DNA of 64,000 bases. Source: Myxococcales bacterium. GTDB lineage: Bacteria; Myxococcota_A; Bradymonadia; UBA7976; UBA1532. A model generated the notes under the pieces. It saw nothing but the letters and a program-made list of their open reading frames with translations, was not told the origin of the DNA and did not search any database. Of the stretch, positions 26,147-35,280 are shown in pieces. Both the position numbers and the translations under genes were made by a program. Positions within the stretch are counted from its first letter, which is position 1; each line of letters begins with the position of its first letter. Where the stretch lies: assembly GCA_020633435.1 (NCBI GenBank), contig JACKDP010000009.1, forward strand, positions 124,001 to 188,000, given 5' to 3'.

Positions 26147-26767
26147 TCAGGCGGCCTCGCGGGCCTCGGCGCGGGCGAAGGCCGGGCGCGCCCACAGCCG
26201 CTCGGCGTAGGCCGCGACCGCGGGCGCGTCGAGGGGCAACCCCTGCTGCCGGACAGCCCAGGCCAGGGTGTGGCCGACGACGAGGTCGGCCATCGTGAAG
26301 GCGTCGCCCAGCAGGAACGGCCGGTCGCCGAGGCCCTGGGCGAGCACCTGCGCCGCCCGCCCGAACTCCTTGGCGCAGACGGGGATGACCGCCGGCACCC
26401 GCAGCTTCTCGGGCAGCACGAAGGTGTGCTTGGCGGCCACCCAGAGGGGCTGCTCGAGCTCGGTCAGGGCGAAGTGCAGCCACTGGTCGTAGAGGGCGCG
26501 GGCGCGCGTGCCCGCGGCCGGCACCAGCCCCAGCGCCGGCACCTGCTCGGCCACCCACGTCACGATGGCCCCCGACTCCGAGAGGACGAAGTCGCCATCC
26601 ACCAGGACGGGCACCTTGCCCCCGGGGTTGAGGGCCAGGAAGTCCGGCTGGCGGTGCTCGCCGGCGCGCGCGTCCAGCCGCCGGAAGTCGTAGGGCAGGC
26701 CCGCCTCCTCCAGCGCCCAGAGGGCGCGGGTCGAGCGGGAGCGCTTCAAGCCGTAGACCGTGAGCAT
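26147..26767 (-). CDS. Glutathione S-transferase family protein
   Basis: 206 residues, normal for the family. The N-terminal thioredoxin-like domain (about 1-78) has the G-site elements GGKVPVLVDGD and LSESGAIVTW. The C-terminal helical domain has FLLGDAFTMADLVVGHTL. The first strand motif KRSRSTRALWAL lacks a Cys and carries the Ser seen in many GSTs. It is a single gene between a YARHG protein and an M15 peptidase. Substrate unknown. Confidence 0.88.
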   Translation of the reverse strand: MLTVYGLKRSRSTRALWALEEAGLPYDFRRLDARAGEHRQPDFLALNPGGKVPVLVDGDFVLSESGAIVTWVAEQVPALGLVPAAGTRARALYDQWLHFALTELEQPLWVAAKHTFVLPEKLRVPAVIPVCAKEFGRAAQVLAQGLGDRPFLLGDAFTMADLVVGHTLAWAVRQQGLPLDAPAVAAYAERLWARPAFARAEAREAA

Positions 26768-26834
26768 GGCCACCTCCGAGGGGCGCGGTGGGCGCGCCAG
26801 GTGGGCCGGTTGTAGCAGCGGCCTGCCCGCGGAC

Positions 26835-27524
26835 TCAATGCCGGTGCGCGCGGGGACGCCGGGCGCGCTTCGCGGGCTTTCGGCCCCCGGACCCGGCCCG
26901 CCGGGCGGCCTCGTCCAGCGAGGCTCCCCGGCCGCGGCGGCGGCTGACCTTGCGGGGCTTCTTCTTTGCTTCCGCGATCTTGGCGCTGATGAGGTCGTCG
27001 GATGGGCAGGTCGGATCGACCACCTCCGGCGACGCGGAGAAGCGGGACCACGTCTGCTGGTAGGCGCGCCCATCGGGCCCGGCCACCGCCAGCAGCGACT
27101 TCAGCGTGTCGCCCTGGAGGGCCGACGGCATCCCGGGGTGCCACTCGACGTGGAAGACCTCCTCGTCCCGCCAGCGGCCCCCCCAGACGAGGCCCCGGGC
27201 CTCGGCGAGGCGGCCGATGGTCTCCCACTTCTCCCGGTCCTGGCGGATGTGGGCGAGCGCGGTCCGCATGGAGCTGTGGTTGTGCAGGTTCACGTCGACG
27301 GCGAGGCCGAAGGCGTGCCAGCTCGCGCGGCCCGCCCGGGCGCGGGCGACGTCGAGCTTGCGGTAGCCAGACAGCAGCTTGAGGGGGACGCCGGCGGCCT
27401 GGGCGTCCGCGAAGAGGCCGGTGAGGCGCTCGCGGAGGTCGGGGTGCAGGCGCTCGAGCGGAGCCGACGGGGGCGCGGCGGGCGGGCTGGCCAGGAGGCC
27501 GAGGGCGAAGAGGAGCGGCGACAT
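26835..27524 (-). CDS. M15-family D-Ala-D-Ala carboxypeptidase-like exported protein
   Basis: 229 residues. A short signal-like N-terminus (LLFALGLLASPP) and a VanY-type catalytic domain (about 25-150) with SGYRK, SWHAFGLAVDVN (zinc His and Asp) and FHVEWHPG (catalytic Glu and zinc His). All expected residues are present, so it is probably an active peptidoglycan carboxypeptidase or endopeptidase. The last 55 residues are Arg/Lys-rich (KKKPRKVSRRRGRG), which may bind the wall or another polyanion. Confidence 0.82.
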   Translation of the reverse strand: MSPLLFALGLLASPPAAPPSAPLERLHPDLRERLTGLFADAQAAGVPLKLLSGYRKLDVARARAGRASWHAFGLAVDVNLHNHSSMRTALAHIRQDREKWETIGRLAEARGLVWGGRWRDEEVFHVEWHPGMPSALQGDTLKSLLAVAGPDGRAYQQTWSRFSASPEVVDPTCPSDDLISAKIAEAKKKPRKVSRRRGRGASLDEAARRAGSGGRKPAKRARRPRAHRH

Positions 27525-27606
27525 GGGGCCTCCAGCGGCGAAGCGACGGGGCCCGGGACGCCTCGCCTCCCCGTCTGTTCACTGCGCCCGAGCGCGCCCC
27601 GCCGGC

Positions 27607-28369
27607 TCAGCCCTCGTCGTCGTCCCGCCCGCGCAGGCGATCGCCAAGGGACGCTCCACCCCGGTCGGGCGCCGTGGGCCGCCGGTCGGCGGCGCCACTC
27701 CCCCCGGGAGCCGGGCCGCCAGCGGGCGCGGGGCGCTGGCCGGCCAGCCCCGCGAGGCCAGGGCCGCCAGCGTCGTCGTCGTCGTCGGAGGCGGCAGCGC
27801 TGGCCGCGCCCGCGGGCGATGCCGCCAGCCAGCCCGGGGCGATCGCTCTGTCCGGCCTGGCCCAGGCCCGCCGGGCCACCGGCCGCTCGCGCGGCTCGAT
27901 CCGGCCGTCGGGCCTGACCGGTCAGCTCGTCAGCGCTCGTCATCCGCGGCGTCATCCGCGGCGTCATCCGCTGCTGCTGCGCCTCGGCTGCGGCGTCGGC
28001 TGCGGCGTCGCCGCCAGCCGCCCCGCGCCGCCCGCCGCGGCCCGACCCGCAGCGCCAGCGCTCGCCGAATCCGACCGCTTCCCCGGCCTCCGCGGCACCG
28101 CCAGCCGCCGCGGCGCCAGCGGCCGCCTGGTCCCCAGCCGCCACGCCGCCACCGCCCGCCGCCAGGCGGTCCCCGGCAACCGCGCCACCGCCGGCCGCCG
28201 GTCCAGCGTCGCCGGCCTGCGCGGCATCGCCAGCCTCATCAGCGGCCTTGCCCGCTGCAGCCGGCGCCCCACGCTCGGCCGCGCCGGCCGCGCCAGCGCC
28301 ACCTGCCGCCGCCGCGGCAGCGCCGCAGGCGCATCACCGCCGCCCTCCTCGTCCTGGTCGCCCGGCTCG
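27607..28369 (-). pseudogene. Scrambled low-complexity continuation of the coiled-coil protein's tail
   Basis: No single frame is open, yet stretches of Ala/Gly/Glu/Asp-rich sequence typical of the upstream gene's tail appear in turn in different minus-strand frames. One begins near 28315 (AAGKAADEAGDAAQAGDAG). A second ends as ADDAADDAADDER followed by a stop at 27930. A third ends as GDRLRGRDDDEG with a stop at 27607. This is best read as the broken 3' end of the gene at 28370-32650. Apart from these tracts I see no other gene between 27525 and 28369. Confidence 0.45.
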
Positions 28370-28519
28370 TCACCCGCCGCCTCTTCGGCGGCCGCCTGGT
28401 CCTCGGCGCCTGCAGCCGCCGGCCCGTCGGCCGGCTGACCACCGGGCGCAGCGCCTTCGCCAGCCGCGGCCTCTTCTCCCGCCGCTGCCCCTTCGCCGGC
28501 CGCAGCGTCTTCGCCGGCC
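28334..28519. repeat. Exact 186-bp direct repeat, copy 1
   Basis: Identical over 186 bp to 28599-28784. Immediately to the right, two single-base losses relative to copy 2 (near 28520 and 28545) reduce an expected 267-bp (89-codon) period to 265 and throw the tail of the large helical protein out of frame. Confidence 0.85.
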
Positions 28520-31500
28520 CAGCCTCTTCGCCAGCCGCGGGCCTTCGCCAGCCGCAGCCTCTTCGCCGGCCGGGGCCTCTTCGCCAGCCGCGGCCTCTTC
28601 ACCGCCGCCCTCCTCGTCCTGGTCGCCCGGCTCGTCACCCGCCGCCTCTTCGGCGGCCGCCTGGTCCTCGGCGCCTGCAGCCGCCGGCCCGTCGGCCGGC
28701 TGACCACCGGGCGCAGCGCCTTCGCCAGCCGCGGCCTCTTCTCCCGCCGCTGCCCCTTCGCCGGCCGCAGCGTCTTCGCCGGCCGCAGCCTCTTCGCCAG
28801 CCGCGGCCTCTTCGCCGGCCGCAGCCTCTTCGCCGGCCGGGGCCTCTTCGCCAGCCGCGGCCTCTTCGCCGGCCGCGGCCTCTTCGCCCGCCCCGGCCTC
28901 CTCGCCAGCCGCAGCCTCTTCGCCGGCCGAGGCCTCTTCGCCCGCCGCGGCCTCTTCGCCGGCCGCAGCCTCGTCGCCCGCCGCAGCCTGGTCGCCAGCC
29001 GCCTCGTCGCCGGCCGCAGCCTCGTCGCCGGCCGCCGCCTCTTCACCGCCGGCGGCGTCGTCACCACCCGCCGCAGCCTCTTCGGCGGGCGCCGCGCCCG
29101 CGTCGGCCTGGGCCGCCTTCAGGTCGGCCTTGGCGGCCGCGCCGGCTTCCTCGACGGCCGTCACGGCCTGGGCCTGGGCTTCCTGGAGGGCCGCGCCGGC
29201 CTCGGCCATGAGCGCGCCCATGTCGCCCGCCTTGGCCATCTCGCCCGCGTCCGCGGCGACGGCGTCCTTGGCCTCCTTCGCCGAGTCCGCCGCCTTCTTC
29301 GTCACCTCGGAGAGCTCGGCGCTCGTCTTGACCACGACCTCGCCGAACTGCGCCCCCGCGCTGGCCGTCTCGGCCAGGTTGGCCCGCAGGTTCGAGCCCA
29401 TCTCGGCCGCGGTCTTCTTGAGCTGACCCCGCGGGTTCACGTCGGCGCCGACCTTCTGGGCCAGCACGTCCGCGCCGGCCGCCACGTCCGCCTGGGCGCT
29501 CGTCCGCGTGGCGCCGGCGCCCTCGGTGACCCGCGCCTGGAGGCCCGACATCTGCTCCTCGGCGGCCTGCAGGATCTCGCCGGCGACGTTCCCCGAGAAC
29601 GTCTTGCGCGCGTCCTCGATGAGGCCGCGGGCCTTGCCCAGGTGCCCCTCCAGCTTCTCGTCCACCTGGCTGACGATGTCGTCGAGCTTCTCGCGCAGCT
29701 TCGGCAGGTGGTCCTTCTGGATGATCTCCCAGGCGCGCTGGACGACGGGCTTGCCCTCCAGGGCGTCCTGCACGATGGCGAGGGCGTCGGCCAGGACCGG
29801 CGGCGCCTCGGCGAGCCGATCGCCATAGCAGGCCAGCAAGCCGCCGATGAGCTGCTGGGCGAACTCCTCGATGCGCGGCGCCATCACGTCGCGCACGCGG
29901 ATGAGCAAAACCCGCGGATCAGCGACCTTTTTCAGCTTCTGCTCGAAGTCCTCCAGGTGACCCCCGAGGAGGGCGAGGGCCTCCTCGGCCGCCAGCAACG
30001 CCTCATCCAGCTCCACCTGGTGCGTCTCGAGGCAGCCATCGCGCATGGCCTCGAAGTGCGTGGTCATGGACGCCGCGACCTCACCCCGGAAGGCCTCCAG
30101 GGAGCGCGTCAGGTCATCCCCCGACAGGCCGGCGTCGGCGGCCATCGCCTTGCCCTCGCCGGCCAGGCGGTCCTTCAGGCCCTGCAGCTCGTCGCGCCCC
30201 TGGCTGATGAGATCGGCGAAGAGCTGCGCCAGGCAGTCGGTGTTGTCGTCGAGCGCGGCCATGTGCTGGTCGACGATGATGGCGATCTCGTCGAGCGCCT
30301 CGCCGTGCACGGTGCGCAGGCGCTCGCGCGCCTCGTTGAGGGCCGTTCGGGCCTGCCGCTCCTTGGCCTCGAGGGCGGTGCGCACCTCGGGCGACTCGGC
30401 GCGGACCAGGTCGAACTCGATGCCGTCGATCTCCAGCGTCGCGGCCTCTTCCGCCGCCTGGGCCTCGGCGATGAGGCCGCGCACCTTGATCTCGGCCGCC
30501 TCGGAGGCCTCCTGGGCGACGAGGTAGGCGTCGCGCTTCTTGAGCAGGTGGGTGCGGCCGGCGCGCAGCTTCTCCTCGTACCAGCCCTTCACGCGGGCCA
30601 CGAACTCGGCGACCTGATCCTTGAGCTGCTGGAGGGCCTGGTTCTTGAGCTCCTCCAGGATCTCCTGGGCCAGGGTGTTGGCGGTGGCGATGGCCTCCTC
30701 GAAGATGCGCTCCGCCTCCCCCAGGAACTGGCCGACGGCCTCCTGCGTCTCGGCGACGGTCACCTGCACCGCGTCGCGGGACTCGGCGTACAACAACTTG
30801 AACCGGCCCTCGGTGCGGCCGGCCGTGTCCTCGACCAGCGACACGACGCCGTCGATGAGGCCGCGCACGTCCGCTTCGACGGCCACCGCCAGGTTCTCGA
30901 AGCGGGTCTTCATGCCCCCGACCAGGCCCTCGGCGCTCTCCTTCGCCTCCGTCCCGAACGCCTCCGCCTGCTCCTTCAAGAACGAGATCGTCGTGGTGAC
31001 GCGCTCCTCGCACGTCTCGATGTAGGCCTTCGCGCGCTCGTTGATGAGGCTGTCGACCTGCTTGCCGATGGCCTCGAAGTCGGTGGCGAACTGCTTGCCC
31101 TTGTTGACCAGGTCCATCGCGATGGACGGCCCGAGGGTGAGCACGATCTTGACGACCTTGAGGGTGCTCGCCTTGGCCACGCCCACCAGCACGGTGCCCT
31201 GCTGCTGGAACTTGGGGACGTACTGCTGGACCTGGCTCTGGAAGGCGCTGGCCACCTGGACGGCGGCCTCCTGCATCTTCGCCTCGATCTTGGCGACGGC
31301 CTGCTCGCCCTTGAGCTGGATGCCGGGGATGACCCCCTCGTTGTCCTTGTAGTCGCGCTCGACGTAGGCCTGGCGCGCCTCGGCCGCGGCCTCCTTGCCG
31401 ACCACCTGGATCTCGCGAGCCTGCTTCTCGGCCTCGCGCAGCATCTTCTCCTTGGTGTTCGCCACCTGCTGCGCCAGGTCGGCGGCCATGTCATCGCAGG

Positions 31501-32650
31501 CCAGATCGACGCCCTCGCGCACCTTCGTCAGGCCCAGCTCCACGGCCTCGCGGCTGGTGCGGACCATGTCATCGACCGCGTCGCGGATCTTGTCGAGCGT
31601 CCCGGTCGCGAAGCTGCGCACCCCCTCAATGAGGGTGTCCATCGCCCGCAGCAGCAGATCGCGCGCCTCATGGATGAGGGCGAAGCCACCGTCGATGATG
31701 CCCTGGACGCCGTCGGCCACCGCCTGGGCGGAGTCTTCGAGGCGCATCTTGAGGTCGCGGACCAGGTTCTCGGCCGTCTTGCGCGCGTCGGCCACCGACT
31801 CGTCAAACGCCGTGTCGATGCGCTCGACGATGGTCTCGGCGGTCTCCCGCACCTTCTTCGGCAGGGCCTCGAGCATGTCGAAGAGATCGGTGAAGGTCGC
31901 CTCGACCGTCTCGATGGCCTGGTCCTTGATCTCCCCGACCGTCTCGCTCGCCTTGGACAGCGACTGGCGCAGGAGCCGATCGGCCGCCTCCTTGAGGTCG
32001 GTCAGGTGGCGCTCCAGCTCGGGCGCCACCTCGTCGAAGCCCGGGCGGCCCGCGTACACGGACGCGAACTTCTCGGTCAGGACGTTGATGCCCTGGTCGA
32101 CGGCCGGCGCCACCACGTCGGCGAGGCCGTCCATCTTCTCGAGTGCCGCCGAGATCTGGGTATCCGCGGCCTGGAGGATGCGATCCTTCACCTCGTCCAG
32201 CGTCCCGCGCAGGGCCGCGAGTCGGTCGGAGGCCCCGTTGGCGAGAGCCTCGACGGCCGTGCGGACCTGCTCGACGAACGGATCCTTGAGCTCGCGGACC
32301 TTGGCCTCGACCTGCGCCGGGATGGGCTCCAGCAACCCGAACGACTGCTCGATGGCCTCGTCCGCCTTCTCCTTCAGCTTGGGGACGAGATCCTTGAGCG
32401 GCTTCTCGACGGCCCCGATGGCGGCATCGATGCCCCCCGCGACCTTGTCTCGGCCCGTGTCCACATGGCCCAGGAACTCATCGAGCTTGTCCTGGACGGT
32501 GGTCAGCGCCTCCTGCGCCTTGGCCTCGAGATCGTTGATGGCCTGGTTGGCCTGCACCTCGGCCTGATCCAGCGCCTCCCGGGCCTGCCGGCCCATCTGT
32601 GCGGGGATGCTCTCGTTCTTGGCGGGCGGGCCTCCGGCGGCGGGCTCCAT
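28370..32650 (-). CDS. Large alpha-helical/coiled-coil protein with Glu/Ala-repeat tail, frameshifted at the 3' end
   Basis: 1426 residues as read. Residues 1 to about 1190 are continuous amphipathic helix with no signal peptide or transmembrane segment, rich in heptad-like strings (ALDQAEVQANQAIND, ADEAIEQSFGLLEP), resembling apolipoprotein- or LEA-like helical repeats. I recognise no family. From about 29090 leftward the sequence is an 18-bp tandem repeat encoding variants of EEAAAG, with a 267-bp duplication. After about 28545 the frame slips and the last 60 residues are Arg-rich nonsense. AGGAG precedes ATG 32650. A structural or scaffold role is only a guess. Confidence 0.65.
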   Translation of the reverse strand: MEPAAGGPPAKNESIPAQMGRQAREALDQAEVQANQAINDLEAKAQEALTTVQDKLDEFLGHVDTGRDKVAGGIDAAIGAVEKPLKDLVPKLKEKADEAIEQSFGLLEPIPAQVEAKVRELKDPFVEQVRTAVEALANGASDRLAALRGTLDEVKDRILQAADTQISAALEKMDGLADVVAPAVDQGINVLTEKFASVYAGRPGFDEVAPELERHLTDLKEAADRLLRQSLSKASETVGEIKDQAIETVEATFTDLFDMLEALPKKVRETAETIVERIDTAFDESVADARKTAENLVRDLKMRLEDSAQAVADGVQGIIDGGFALIHEARDLLLRAMDTLIEGVRSFATGTLDKIRDAVDDMVRTSREAVELGLTKVREGVDLACDDMAADLAQQVANTKEKMLREAEKQAREIQVVGKEAAAEARQAYVERDYKDNEGVIPGIQLKGEQAVAKIEAKMQEAAVQVASAFQSQVQQYVPKFQQQGTVLVGVAKASTLKVVKIVLTLGPSIAMDLVNKGKQFATDFEAIGKQVDSLINERAKAYIETCEERVTTTISFLKEQAEAFGTEAKESAEGLVGGMKTRFENLAVAVEADVRGLIDGVVSLVEDTAGRTEGRFKLLYAESRDAVQVTVAETQEAVGQFLGEAERIFEEAIATANTLAQEILEELKNQALQQLKDQVAEFVARVKGWYEEKLRAGRTHLLKKRDAYLVAQEASEAAEIKVRGLIAEAQAAEEAATLEIDGIEFDLVRAESPEVRTALEAKERQARTALNEARERLRTVHGEALDEIAIIVDQHMAALDDNTDCLAQLFADLISQGRDELQGLKDRLAGEGKAMAADAGLSGDDLTRSLEAFRGEVAASMTTHFEAMRDGCLETHQVELDEALLAAEEALALLGGHLEDFEQKLKKVADPRVLLIRVRDVMAPRIEEFAQQLIGGLLACYGDRLAEAPPVLADALAIVQDALEGKPVVQRAWEIIQKDHLPKLREKLDDIVSQVDEKLEGHLGKARGLIEDARKTFSGNVAGEILQAAEEQMSGLQARVTEGAGATRTSAQADVAAGADVLAQKVGADVNPRGQLKKTAAEMGSNLRANLAETASAGAQFGEVVVKTSAELSEVTKKAADSAKEAKDAVAADAGEMAKAGDMGALMAEAGAALQEAQAQAVTAVEEAGAAAKADLKAAQADAGAAPAEEAAAGGDDAAGGEEAAAGDEAAAGDEAAGDQAAAGDEAAAGEEAAAGEEASAGEEAAAGEEAGAGEEAAAGEEAAAGEEAPAGEEAAAGEEAAAGEEAAAGEDAAAGEGAAAGEEAAAGEGAAPGGQPADGPAAAGAEDQAAAEEAAGDEPGDQDEEGGGEEAAAGEEAPAGEEAAAGEGPRLAKRLGRRRRCGRRRGSGGRRGRGWRRRCARWSAGRRAGGCRRRGPGGRRRGGG
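28599..28784. repeat. Exact 186-bp direct repeat, copy 2
   Basis: Partner of 28334-28519. This copy is in the correct frame and encodes the GDQDEEGGG and AAAEEAAGDEP segments of the helical protein's tail. Confidence 0.85.
28785..29070. repeat. 18-bp tandem repeat encoding EEAAAG units
   Basis: Degenerate 18-bp units of the type GCCGCGGCCTCTTCGCCG are repeated about fifteen times. Read on the minus strand they give a Glu/Ala/Gly-rich acidic tail. The unit is a multiple of three, so copy-number change alone would keep frame. Confidence 0.75.
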
Positions 32651-32850
32651 GGCGGCTCCTGCAAGGCGTTGATTACGTTACGTTTCCGACCACGCACGGC
32701 TTCCGGGTACACCCCCGGCACACCGCCGCGCTCACTGCGGCCGACCTCCCCAGGGTGGCGAAACCCCGCGGCCGTGGCAAGGCATCCGCGCATCCCCAGA
32801 CCCCACCCCGCCCAGCGCCCGCCCTCCCCACCCCACCCCGCCCGCCCCGC
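32651..32850. other. Intergenic stretch upstream of the helical-protein gene
   Basis: 200 bp between the helical-protein start and the first REP-transposase-derived repeat. A TTACGTTACG stretch about 30 bp upstream of the ATG is AT-richer than its surroundings and may belong to the promoter. Near 32810-32850 there is a Pro-codon-like C/A tract. No gene is seen. Confidence 0.4.
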
Positions 32851-33326
32851 GGCCCCCCAAGGCGGTGCCATGCACCCGTATGGGGGCTGCGGGGGTCCGC
32901 GGCGAGGTGCCAGGTACATGGTGGAGGAGGGCGTCGGCGGGCGCGATTGCGGGGCCTTGGCGGGGTGTTCGGGGCGGCGTGAGGGGTGGTCTGGGGCGAA
33001 GTCGGGGGGACGTGGTCGGGGCGAGGGGTCGGGCCGGCCGGCCGCCTGGCCGAGCGCCGGACGCACCCCGCCTGTTGCGCTCACCCTCTGCGCTGCCACC
33101 ACCAGGTCGAGCAGCGCCTCGCGCTGCGAACGTGGGTCAGGGACCGGCCCGCACGGCGGGCATCAGGTCGTCGTCGTCCAGGTCGAAGTGGGGCGGCACC
33201 GTCCCTGGGGGCCACGGGATCAGGGGGGTCGCCTGGTCGGCTTGCCAGGCCCGGAAGGCGATGGTGGCCTCCGTGTAGGCGTCCCGGGCGCGGCCGTAGG
33301 CGGCTCGCCAGTCGGCTTCCTGGGCC
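32851..33326. repeat. Tandem repeat R1 (476 bp) from the RAYT gene 3' end and downstream DNA
   Basis: First of three near-identical head-to-tail units beginning GGCCCCCCAAGGCGG. Each contains the sequence downstream of the REP-associated transposase gene plus its last codons. R1 differs from R2 mainly by a short indel near 33030. Confidence 0.85.
33137..33326 (-). pseudogene. RAYT C-terminal fragment in R1
   Basis: Encodes the last 60 or so residues of the transposase at 35553-36497 (AQEADWRAAYGRARDAYTEA to DDDDLMPAVRAGP) with the same stop. A longer open frame that enters it from R2 (to 33586) begins with unrelated Pro/Arg-rich sequence and is not a real gene. Confidence 0.7.
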
Positions 33327-33810
33327 GGCCCCCCAAGGCGGTGCCATGCACCCGTATGGGGGCTGCGGGGGTCGGCGGCGAGGTGCCAGGTACATGGTGG
33401 AGGAGGGCGTCGGCGGGCGCGATTGCGGGGCCTTGGCGGGGTGTTCGGGGCGGCGTGAGGGGTGGTCTGGGGCGAAGTCGGGGGGACGTGGTCGGGGCGA
33501 GGGGGTTCGGGGCGGGTCGGGCCGGCCGCCTGGCCGAGCGCCGGACGCACCCCGCCTGCTGCGCTCACCCTCTGCGCTACCACCACCAGGTCGAGCAGCG
33601 CCTTGCGCTGCGAACGTGGGTCAGGGACCGGCCCGCACGGCCGGCATCAGGTCGTCGTCGTCCAGGTCGAAGTGGGGCGGCACCGTCCCTGGGGGCCACG
33701 GGATCAGGGGGGTCGCCTGGTCGGCTTGCCAGGCCCGGAAGGCGATGGTGGCCTCCGTGTAGGCGTCCCGGGCGCGGCCGTAGGCGGCTCGCCAGTCGGC
33801 TTCCTGGGCC
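33327..33810. repeat. Tandem repeat R2 (484 bp)
   Basis: Second unit, joined directly to R1. It begins with the same GGCCCCCCAAGGCGG and ends at the start of R3. The junction lies inside the transposase gene: the intact gene reads GCCGGCGTGCCGTG where the repeats read GCCGGCCCCCCAAG. Confidence 0.85.
33621..33810 (-). pseudogene. RAYT C-terminal fragment in R2
   Basis: Second truncated copy of the transposase C-terminus with its stop at 33621, exactly 484 bp from the R1 copy. It has no start codon of its own. Confidence 0.65.
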
Positions 33811-33840
33811 GGCCCCCCAAGGCGGTGCCATGCACCCGTA
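33811..33840. repeat. Tandem repeat R3, left part (interrupted by the IS)
   Basis: The first 30 bp of the third unit. The unit resumes at 35281 after the insertion and runs into the intact transposase gene (to about 35740). The 8 bp CACCCGTA at 33833-33840 are repeated at 35281-35288 as the target-site duplication. Confidence 0.8.
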
Positions 33841-35280
33841 GGGTAGAGTCCACGTACGTGGTGTACGAGCCCTGACCTGACCCCGGCACCAGCCTCGGCG
33901 TCAGCCGCGGGCGCTCGGGGCCTGGAAGAAGAGGGACCACCGCGTCATCTTCAAGTCGCCAAACACAAAGACGATCTGGCCGAGGCCAGAAACGGTGGTC
34001 GACATGAAGATGGATGGAAAGGCCCTGCTGGGCAAGCTGATCGAGGACACGCCTGACGACGTGGTCGCCGAGCTCCTCAAGAACGTCACCGAGTCGCTCA
34101 TGGGCGCCCAGGTCGACGCGCTGTGCGGCGCAGCCCGTGGCGAGCGGTCGCCGGCGCGCGTCAACCAGCGCAACGGCTACCGCATCCGCCCCTGGGACAC
34201 GCGGGCGGGCACCATCGAGCTCGCCATTCCCAAGCTGCGTTCGGGAGCTACTTCCCGAATGGCTGCTGGAGCGCCGTCGGCGGGCCGAGCGAGCGCTGAT
34301 GAGCGTCATCGCCGAGTCCTACGTGCTGGGCGTGTCGACCAGGCGCGTCGACAAGCTCGTCAAGGCCCTCGGCGTCGAGGGCATCTCAGTCGCAGGTCTC
34401 CAAGCTGTCGGAATCATTGGATGAAGAGGTCAAGACATTCCGGGAGCGGCCCTCTCCGGGGCCTATCCCTTCGTCTGGCTCGATGCTCTCGGGATCAAGT
34501 GCCGCGAGGAGGGTCGCGTGGTCAGCGTCGCGGCTCTGCTCGCGGTGGGGGTCAACCAGGAGGGCAAGCGCGAGATCCTCGGGCTGGACACCACGACGAC
34601 GGAGGACGGCGCCGGCTGGCTCGCCTTCCTGCGCGGCCTGGTGGTCCGCGGCCTGGGGGCGTGCGCCTGGTGACCTCGGGCCGCCCGCCCACAGTGGCCT
34701 GGTGAAGGCCATCCAGCGGCGGCGCTGCCGTCGGCGAGCTGGCAGCGGTGCCCGCACGCACTTCATGCGCAACCTGCTCACGAAGGTGCCCAAGAAGGCG
34801 CAGAGCTTCGTCGCCACGGCGGTGCGGACCATCTTCCAGCAGCCGGACGCGGCTGAGGGTCGGGACTCCAGTTCAGCCGCGTCGTCACGCAGCTCGAGGG
34901 GCCGCTTCCCGGACGTCGCCGACTACCTCGCCGAGGCGCGCGAGGACCTGCTGGCCTTCACCCAGCACCCGACGACCGTGTGGAAGCAGATCTGGTCGAA
35001 CAACCCCCAGGAGCGGCTCAACAAGGAGGTGAGACGGAGGACCGACGTGGTCGGGATCTTCCCGAGCAGATTCGCGCTGTTGCGACTGGTCGGAATGGTG
35101 CTGGCCGAGCAGAACGATGAGTGGATTGAAGCGCGGCGCTACATGAACCTGGAAGCGGTGCAGGGCACGGCGTCAGGGAGCGTGGTCGTGGACGCGGAGG
35201 CGCCCCGCCGACTGGCGGCGGAGGCGGTGTAGGCGGAGATGACGTGGTGAACCTCGTACACCACTTGCGTGGACGTGACC
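33841..35280 (+). mobile_element. IS256-family (Mutator-type) insertion sequence, decayed
   Basis: About 1440 bp. Terminal inverted repeats match at 24 of 29 positions (left 33841-33869, right about 35253-35281; shared cores GTCCACG and GTGGTGTACGAG). An 8-bp direct repeat, CACCCGTA, flanks it, and removing the element restores the repeat unit seen in R1 and R2. The only gene inside is a broken IS256-type transposase. The intact ends and exact duplication show that it arrived by transposition after the triplication. Confidence 0.88.
33995..35232 (+). pseudogene. IS256-family transposase, multiply frameshifted
   Basis: Pieces of a Mutator/IS256 transposase appear in order in different frames. 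They are MKMDGKALLGKLIEDTPDD to NQRNGYRIR (33995-34240), WLLERRRRAERALMSVIAE (to 34385), then VSKLSESLDEEVKTF. YPFVWLDALGIK holds the first catalytic Asp, followed by LGLDTTTTEDGAGW, AHSGLVKAI, and finally FMRNLLTKVPKKAQSF to NPQERLNKEVRRRTDVVGIFP, which holds the catalytic Glu. The second Asp region (VTSD) is damaged. At least five frame changes mean it cannot make an active enzyme. Confidence 0.85.

Noticed and set aside
33137..33586. 149-codon minus-strand ORF spanning R2 into R1 as a possible new gene
   Set aside because: Its C-terminus is the duplicated transposase tail and its N-terminus is compositional Pro/Arg reading across a repeat junction.
29642..33841. Plus-strand open frame of about 1400 codons antisense to the helical protein
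   Set aside because: It is the shadow of a G+C-rich heptad-repeat gene: Leu/Val/Arg-rich with no domain, no RBS and no start context. The minus strand has AGGAG and a normal start.
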